DNA of 36,085 bases from Afifella pfennigii DSM 17143 (lineage in GTDB: Bacteria; Pseudomonadota; Alphaproteobacteria; Rhizobiales; Afifellaceae). The DNA lies in the NCBI RefSeq assembly GCF_000688515.1, contig NZ_JHZK01000032.1, forward strand, positions 1 to 36,085, written 5' to 3'. The translations under genes and the position numbers were made by a program. Below the pieces are notes generated by a model that worked only from the letters and a program-made list of their open reading frames with translations, was not told where the DNA came from and did not search any database. Every line of letters begins with the position of its first letter. Position 1 is the stretch's first letter. Below are positions 31,984-36,085 of this stretch, piece by piece.

Positions 31984-33597
31984 CTAGCGTGTCACCTTGA
32001 TGCCAGCCTTCTCGCGATCCCATAGGCGGCACATATTCTCGGCCGCCCAGGCGCGCAGCTTGTACTTCTCGATCTTCTCCGGAGCCGTCTTCGGCAACGC
32101 GTCGAGCAGGTGCAGGTATCGCGGCACCATGAAGTACGGCATGTTGGCGTCGCAAAAGGCGATGATCTCGGCGAAGTCGATCCTGGCGCCGGCATTGGCG
32201 ACGAGGCAGACGAGCACGTCGTCCTCGCCCAGCTCCGAGGGCACCGCCACGGCCGCGGCCTCGCGCAGAGCCGGATGGCGGGAGACGATCATCTCCAGCT
32301 CGTAGGCGGAGATGTTCTCGCCGCGACGACGGATGGCGTCCTTTTTGCGGTCGACGAAATAGAGGTAACCATCGGCATCGAGATAGCCGCGATCGCCCGT
32401 GTGAAACCACAAGGACGACATGACGCCGAGCGTTTCCCTGGGCATATCGAAATAGCCCTGCATCATGATGCCGGGAACGGAAGGGCGCACGGCGATCTCG
32501 CCCACCTCGCCCGCGGGCAGCGCCCAGTCCTCGTCGTCCAGGATCGCCACCTCGGCATAGGGATGGGCGCGCCCCGCCGAACCGGCTTTCGCGGCTGGCT
32601 CATCGGGCCCGTGCAGGGTGACCGCGAAGGTCTCGGTTTGCGCGAAGAGGCTGGTGAGCTTGATGCCCATGTCGCGGAAGGGCTTGCCCGCCTCTTCATC
32701 CAAGGCCGGAACCACCATGCATTGGCGCAGCTTCAGGCGGCTGCGGTCGAGACGGTCCAGCTCCTTAAGGGCAATGTTGGCCATGGCTCCAAGGGCGTTG
32801 GCCTGCGTGGCGCCGCAATCGACGATCTCCTGCCAGAACCGCGAGCCGGAGAAGCGCCGCGACACGGCGAGCGTCGCCCCGCAGATCAACGCCGGCATCA
32901 TGGAATACCAAAGAGCGTTGGCGTGAAACAACGGCAGGCAGGTGTAGAGGACGTCCTCGGCGGTGTAGCCGTAGACCGATACCAATTGGTGGCCGATGCT
33001 AAGGCCCTGCGAGTGAGGCGCGACCACGCCCTTGGAGGGGCCGGTGGTGCCGGAGGTGTACATGAGGAAAACCGGGTCGCGGTAGGTCACCCCCGCATCG
33101 ACGGGCGCGTCGGGTGCATCCTCGATCGCAGCGAAGGGTAGCGTGGAGACCCCGATGTCTTCGGCCGTGCCCTTCGAGCCAGGGACCACGATGACGATGC
33201 GGATCGGCCCGTCGCCGCTCATACAGGCGGCGACACGCGGCAGCAGATCCTCCTCGACGATGAGCACGCTCACCTTGGATTGCTCCAACAGGTAGCTGAG
33301 CAGCTCACCCTTGACGGCCGTGTTGAAGGGAACCGCCACCGCACCCAGCTTGCCGAGCCCGAAGACCGACCAGACGAATTGCGGGCAATTGCCGAGCAAT
33401 AGGCCGACATGCGTGCCCTTTCCCACCTTGGCCTTGTCACGCAGGCCGTTGGCGACGCGGTCGGAGTGGCTATCGGCGAAGGCATAACTGTAGGCCTGCC
33501 CCTCGAAGGCGAGGAAGGTCTTCTCTCCCCGCGCGGCGGCATGTGTGCGCAGCACGTCGCCCACCGTGCCGTGCACGGCACCGAACGGCTTGGTCAT
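31984..33597 (-). CDS. AMP-forming acyl-CoA ligase, CaiC/FadD-like
   Basis: Activates a carboxylic acid to its CoA thioester via an acyl-adenylate. The 537-residue product has the ANL-superfamily motifs in order: FLMYTSGTTGPSKGVVAPH (ATP/phosphate loop), the FAQTETF core motif, FHTGDRGYLDADGYLYFVDRKKDAIRRRGENISAYELE (hinge and A8), and a C-terminal KTAPEKIEKYKLR with the adenylation Lys in EK instead of the usual GK. The length and overall order resemble crotonobetaine/carnitine-CoA ligase CaiC, but the substrate is not certain. AGAGGAAG lies 6 nt before the ATG. It follows the TRAP large permease gene by 67 nt in the same direction. Confidence 0.93.
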   Translation of the reverse strand: MTKPFGAVHGTVGDVLRTHAAARGEKTFLAFEGQAYSYAFADSHSDRVANGLRDKAKVGKGTHVGLLLGNCPQFVWSVFGLGKLGAVAVPFNTAVKGELLSYLLEQSKVSVLIVEEDLLPRVAACMSGDGPIRIVIVVPGSKGTAEDIGVSTLPFAAIEDAPDAPVDAGVTYRDPVFLMYTSGTTGPSKGVVAPHSQGLSIGHQLVSVYGYTAEDVLYTCLPLFHANALWYSMMPALICGATLAVSRRFSGSRFWQEIVDCGATQANALGAMANIALKELDRLDRSRLKLRQCMVVPALDEEAGKPFRDMGIKLTSLFAQTETFAVTLHGPDEPAAKAGSAGRAHPYAEVAILDDEDWALPAGEVGEIAVRPSVPGIMMQGYFDMPRETLGVMSSLWFHTGDRGYLDADGYLYFVDRKKDAIRRRGENISAYELEMIVSRHPALREAAAVAVPSELGEDDVLVCLVANAGARIDFAEIIAFCDANMPYFMVPRYLHLLDALPKTAPEKIEKYKLRAWAAENMCRLWDREKAGIKVTR

Positions 33598-33664
33598 GTC
33601 TGACTTCCTCTTTTGCCTCGTGCTCTTGCCTCGCTCGTCGCAGGCACTCTGACCCCACCACAGC

Positions 33665-34960
33665 TCATAGCGGCCACAGAACGATCTCGGGAAACATCAG
33701 GAACAGTACGATCAGCCCGATCTCCAACAGCACGAACGGGATACAGCCGATGAAGACCTCCTTGAGCGGAAGGTCGGGCACCGAGCCCTTCACCACGAAG
33801 ACGTTCAGCCCGACAGGCGGCGTGATGAGGCCGATCTCCACCGCCTTCACCACGAGGATGCCGAAAAGAACCGGGTTCACCCCGACATGCTCCACGATGG
33901 GAAAGACGATGGGCATGGTCAGCAGCACCATCGAGATGCCGTCGATGAACGCGCCCAGGAACAGGAAAGGCACCAGGATCAAGAGCACCAGGACGTGGAC
34001 CGGCAAGTCGAAGCCGGAGACCAGCTGGGCGATCTCGACCGGCAGCCGGCTCGTGGTCAACGCCATGCTGAAGAGCCCCGCGCCGATGATCAGGCCGAAG
34101 ACGGCGCAGGTAATCGATCCGCTCTGCCGCAGGCCAGCCCAGATGATGGCAAAGCGCCCAGGCTTGAACAGCGCCATTGCCAGCACCGCAAAAGCTCCGA
34201 GAGCTGCAGCCTCGTTGGGCGTGGCAAGGCCCAGATAGATGGAGCCGATGACCAGGAGGAACAGCAGCGCCGCGTCCCAGGTCATGAGCAGGCTGGAGAA
34301 GCGCTCGGCCATCGTCACCCTGCCCTGTTCGATGCTGCGGCCGACGGTCTTCGGGCTGAGATAGCTGATGGCGATGATGCCGACGATGTAGGCGAGAGCC
34401 GTCAGCACGCCGGGGATGAGAGCGCCGACGAAGAGCTGCACCACGGAGGTGCCCGTGGCCAAACCGTAGATGACGAGAATGCTGCTCGGCGGAATAAGGA
34501 CGCCCAGGGTGCCGCCGGCAGCAACGCAGGCCGCCGCCAGGCGGTCGCTGTAACCGGCGGCCCGCATCTCGGGGATGGCGACATGGGCGATGGAGGAAGC
34601 CGTGGCGATGCTGGAGCCACTGACGGTGGAGAACACGCCGCAGGCGAAGACGGTGGCCGTCGCCAGGCCGCCCCGAAGGCCGTTGGTCATGATGCTGGCG
34701 GATTTGAACGCCTGCCGCGACATGCCGGTCGCGAAGGCCAGCTGGCTCATGAACATGAACAGCGGAACGACGATGAAGGCGAAGTTCGCCACATAGGAAT
34801 AGGGAAAGGTCGCCAGGACGTATTCAAAGCCCGCCGGCCCGCGCGCGATGAAGATGCCGAGCATGCCGCTCGCCATCAGCGCGAAGGCGATCGGCATGCC
34901 AACGAGCAGCAGCACGAAAAGCGTGCCGATGATCACCGATCCCAGCTCGATCGGCGTCAC
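33665..34960 (-). CDS. dctM: TRAP transporter large permease DctM
   Basis: Twelve-helix subunit of a tripartite ATP-independent periplasmic transporter, driven by the sodium gradient. The GTG at 34960 is chosen: GGAG is 8 nt upstream and the codon overlaps the small subunit's TGA (GTGA, 4 nt). The 431-residue product shows the family marks: VGMPIAFALMASG, VVPLFMFMSQLAFATGMSRQ, FACGVFSTVSGSSIATASSIAHVAIPEM, GTLGVLIPPSSILVIYG, TPNEAAALGAF, FIDGISMVLLTMPI and GLITPPVGLNVFVVKG. The ligand is set by the receptor, which is truncated here. By neighbours the ligand is an acid metabolised by the ligase, hydratase and dehydrogenase. Confidence 0.95.
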   Translation of the reverse strand: MTPIELGSVIIGTLFVLLLVGMPIAFALMASGMLGIFIARGPAGFEYVLATFPYSYVANFAFIVVPLFMFMSQLAFATGMSRQAFKSASIMTNGLRGGLATATVFACGVFSTVSGSSIATASSIAHVAIPEMRAAGYSDRLAAACVAAGGTLGVLIPPSSILVIYGLATGTSVVQLFVGALIPGVLTALAYIVGIIAISYLSPKTVGRSIEQGRVTMAERFSSLLMTWDAALLFLLVIGSIYLGLATPNEAAALGAFAVLAMALFKPGRFAIIWAGLRQSGSITCAVFGLIIGAGLFSMALTTSRLPVEIAQLVSGFDLPVHVLVLLILVPFLFLGAFIDGISMVLLTMPIVFPIVEHVGVNPVLFGILVVKAVEIGLITPPVGLNVFVVKGSVPDLPLKEVFIGCIPFVLLEIGLIVLFLMFPEIVLWPL

Positions 34961-35478
34961 TTGACCGTCTCCTCGATCCCGTGATGCGGTTGTGGGCGCG
35001 CCGTCAACACGAGGCGCAACAGGTCGCAGACGAGCTGCAGCCATAACATCGCCAGACCGAAGGCCAACGTGATCCGCGCCGGCCAGATGGGAAAGGCGAT
35101 GGCGCCGAAGCTCATCTCGCCCCGCAGGGTCGAAATCCAGGCTTCCTGGCCCGTGTACCAGGCCATGACGCCGATCACCGCTGCGGCCAGGAGCGTAACC
35201 AGGCCTTCCTGGATGCGCCGGGCGGCGGGCGGCAGCCTTGAAACCAGGATCTCGACATAGAAGTTCGACTTGGTGGCCTGCACCGAGGCAAGCCCGAGAT
35301 AGACCAGCGCCAGGAGCAACAAAGTGCTGAACTCCGTCGCCCCCGGGATGGGTGCGTTCAGGGCGGCGCGAAACACAACGTCCAGAACGACGGTGATGGT
35401 GATGACGAAGATCGCCAGCCCGGACAGGACGCCGAAAAACCTGCTCAGCCTATCGATCGCGCGGAGTGTTCGCTGCAT
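34957..35478 (-). CDS. dctQ: TRAP transporter small permease DctQ
   Basis: Four-helix subunit of the TRAP transporter, 173 residues. ATG 35478 (MQRTLRAIDRLSRFFGVLSG) is chosen; the frame to 35553 adds a charged leader with no family similarity. Helices are visible near residues 12-33, 45-65, 86-106 and 128-155, with the VVLDVVFRAALNAPIPGATEFSTLLL segment typical of DctQ. It overlaps dctM by 4 nt and follows the dctP remnant by 120 nt, the standard P-Q-M order. Confidence 0.93.
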   Translation of the reverse strand: MQRTLRAIDRLSRFFGVLSGLAIFVITITVVLDVVFRAALNAPIPGATEFSTLLLLALVYLGLASVQATKSNFYVEILVSRLPPAARRIQEGLVTLLAAAVIGVMAWYTGQEAWISTLRGEMSFGAIAFPIWPARITLAFGLAMLWLQLVCDLLRLVLTARPQPHHGIEETVK

Positions 35479-35598
35479 CCTCGGATCCTGCCCGGCAGCC
35501 GCAAACCGCCTTTGACGACCATGCCGACGGTCGGGTTTGCGTCCTTCCGGCAACGAGCGGCCGGCCGAGGGCGGATGCCACCAGCCGGCGCTGGCGGC

Positions 35599-35752
35599 TT
35601 ACTTTTCTTGCCTGGCGGTGTAGCGCGCCAAACCGGGCAGATATTCGTGGCTGTCGACGCTCTCCGAAACGAGGCCGCGGTAGCGCTCAAGGAAGGCCGC
35701 ACCGTCCACGCCGCGCTGGTCGGCCGCAAGGATCCACTTATACCAGCGGTCA
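35599..35752 (-). pseudogene. 3' remnant of a TRAP solute-receptor gene (dctP-like), cut by IS630
   Basis: Between the IS630 transposase and dctQ there is an open minus-strand stretch ending in TAA at 35599-35601. Its last 51 residues begin YDRWYKWILAADQRGVDG and end with LARYTARQEK. This has GC-rich third positions like its neighbours, no start codon context of its own, and ends 120 bp before dctQ, where the solute-receptor gene dctP normally lies. The transposase stop codon (TGA at 35750-35752) sits at the remnant's upstream limit, and a TA dinucleotide (35753-35754) is a likely IS630 target. I infer that the receptor gene was split by the insertion; the rest would lie beyond the window. 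The tail alone is too short to prove the family. Confidence 0.55.
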
Positions 35753-36085
35753 TAGCTTCTGACCGACGTGTGCCCACTTGCGCATTCCGATCGAGGTTAT
35801 GGCGCCTGGGTCCTCGAGTAGCTTCACCCATGCCTCGCAGGCTGCGTCGATGATGGCGTCGTAGGTGTCGAAGGCGCGGTTGGAGAGCCAGTTGGCGCGC
35901 AGGTATTGCCAGATGTTCTCGACCGGGTTGAGCTCTGGCGCCCGCGAGGGCAACAGGATGGGCGTGATGTTCTTCGGCACGTCGAGCTTCGATGTCGTGT
36001 GCCATCCGGCTCGGTCCATGAGGAGCACGGCGTGAGCGCCCTTGGCGACCGCGCGGCTGATCTCGTCGAGGTGGAGCTGCATGGC
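35750..36085 (-). CDS. IS630-family transposase, C-terminal part (5' end outside window)
   Basis: Minus-strand frame open from the window edge to the TGA at 35750, 111 visible residues. It has the DDE marks of the Tc1/mariner-IS630 group: the second Asp in LLMDRAGWH and the catalytic Glu in PELNPVENIWQYL, 33 to 35 residues apart as expected. The end RKWAHVGQKL is short after the active site. It is the left-hand part of an IS630 element whose other end lies outside the window. The stop codon appears to fall at or just beyond the TA target, suggesting that flanking DNA supplies the stop. Confidence 0.92.
   Translation of the reverse strand, partial: AMQLHLDEISRAVAKGAHAVLLMDRAGWHTTSKLDVPKNITPILLPSRAPELNPVENIWQYLRANWLSNRAFDTYDAIIDAACEAWVKLLEDPGAITSIGMRKWAHVGQKL

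Noticed and set aside
31970-32005. Sequence at the ligase stop (CTAG-CGTGTCA-CCTTG) resembles the terminal repeat of the element at 20069-20358.
   Set aside because: The likeness needs two 2-base gaps, covers about 16 bases, and most of it codes the conserved-looking C terminus of the ligase; chance or a decayed end cannot be told apart.
1-36085. CRISPR arrays, tRNA or rRNA genes, riboswitches, phage structural genes.
   Set aside because: No regularly spaced repeats, cloverleaf-like sequences, rRNA segments or recognisable riboswitch or phage modules were seen on either strand.

Overview
The window is GC-rich DNA of alphaproteobacterial type, most likely Hyphomicrobiales (Rhizobiales). This rests on a Rhizobium-etli-type asparaginase, a MeaB GTPase, fused peptide-transporter ATPases, a TRAP/acyl-CoA catabolic operon, and a perfect CtrA-type box (TTAAC-N6-TTAAC). 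It is an inference from gene content; no marker gene fixes the genus. Both ends lie inside insertion-sequence transposases (IS5 family on the left, IS630 family on the right), so the window looks like a contig or segment bounded by repeats.

Region 1 (1-2850): the 3' end of an IS5-family transposase, then two leftward genes for divergent paralogous proteins of unknown function. A perfect 10-bp-stem hairpin lies between them and an AT-rich leader precedes the first. Next come a YbjQ/UPF0145 protein and a small membrane protein. Region 2 (3004-4352): MeaB, then a tiny lipoprotein gene with a perfect CtrA box 43 bp upstream.

Region 3 (4345-18727) is about 14 kb of leftward genes with short gaps. 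In transcription order these are a methyltransferase, an oligopeptide-type ABC importer (fused ATPase, binding protein, two permeases), and an unusual ABC exporter with a degenerate nucleotide-binding domain carrying a roughly 290-residue insertion. These are followed by a free-standing cyclic-nucleotide-binding protein, a metallo-beta-lactamase-fold hydrolase and a membrane class III adenylate/guanylate cyclase, then an SDR oxidoreductase and an asparaginase. The exporter, sensor, hydrolase and cyclase genes are nearly fused (gaps of 17, 1 and -4 nt) and look like a self-contained cyclic-nucleotide signalling module. This is the strongest candidate here for an undescribed system.

Region 4 (18041-26653) is a glycan locus: methyltransferase, four glycosyltransferases (two MurG/COG4671-like, two GT-B family 4-like), a polysaccharide deacetylase, a Stf0-type sulfotransferase, and a convergent secreted polysaccharide lyase-like protein. 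A 290-bp MITE-like element with imperfect terminal inverted repeats sits between the first two glycosyltransferase genes. It supplies the stop codon of one gene and a misleading upstream ATG for the next.

Region 5 (26725-29955): a CPA2-type cation/proton antiporter, then after an AT-rich leader a rightward cassette of three small unknown genes that appear to share one roughly 100-residue beta-rich domain; the third adds a fibronectin-III-like tail. Region 6 (29979-35752): a leftward catabolic operon of TRAP transporter (DctP remnant, DctQ, DctM), acyl-CoA ligase, enoyl-CoA hydratase and acyl-CoA dehydrogenase. It likely takes up and activates an organic acid for beta-oxidation-like breakdown. 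Its solute-receptor gene appears to be cut by the IS630 element at the right edge.
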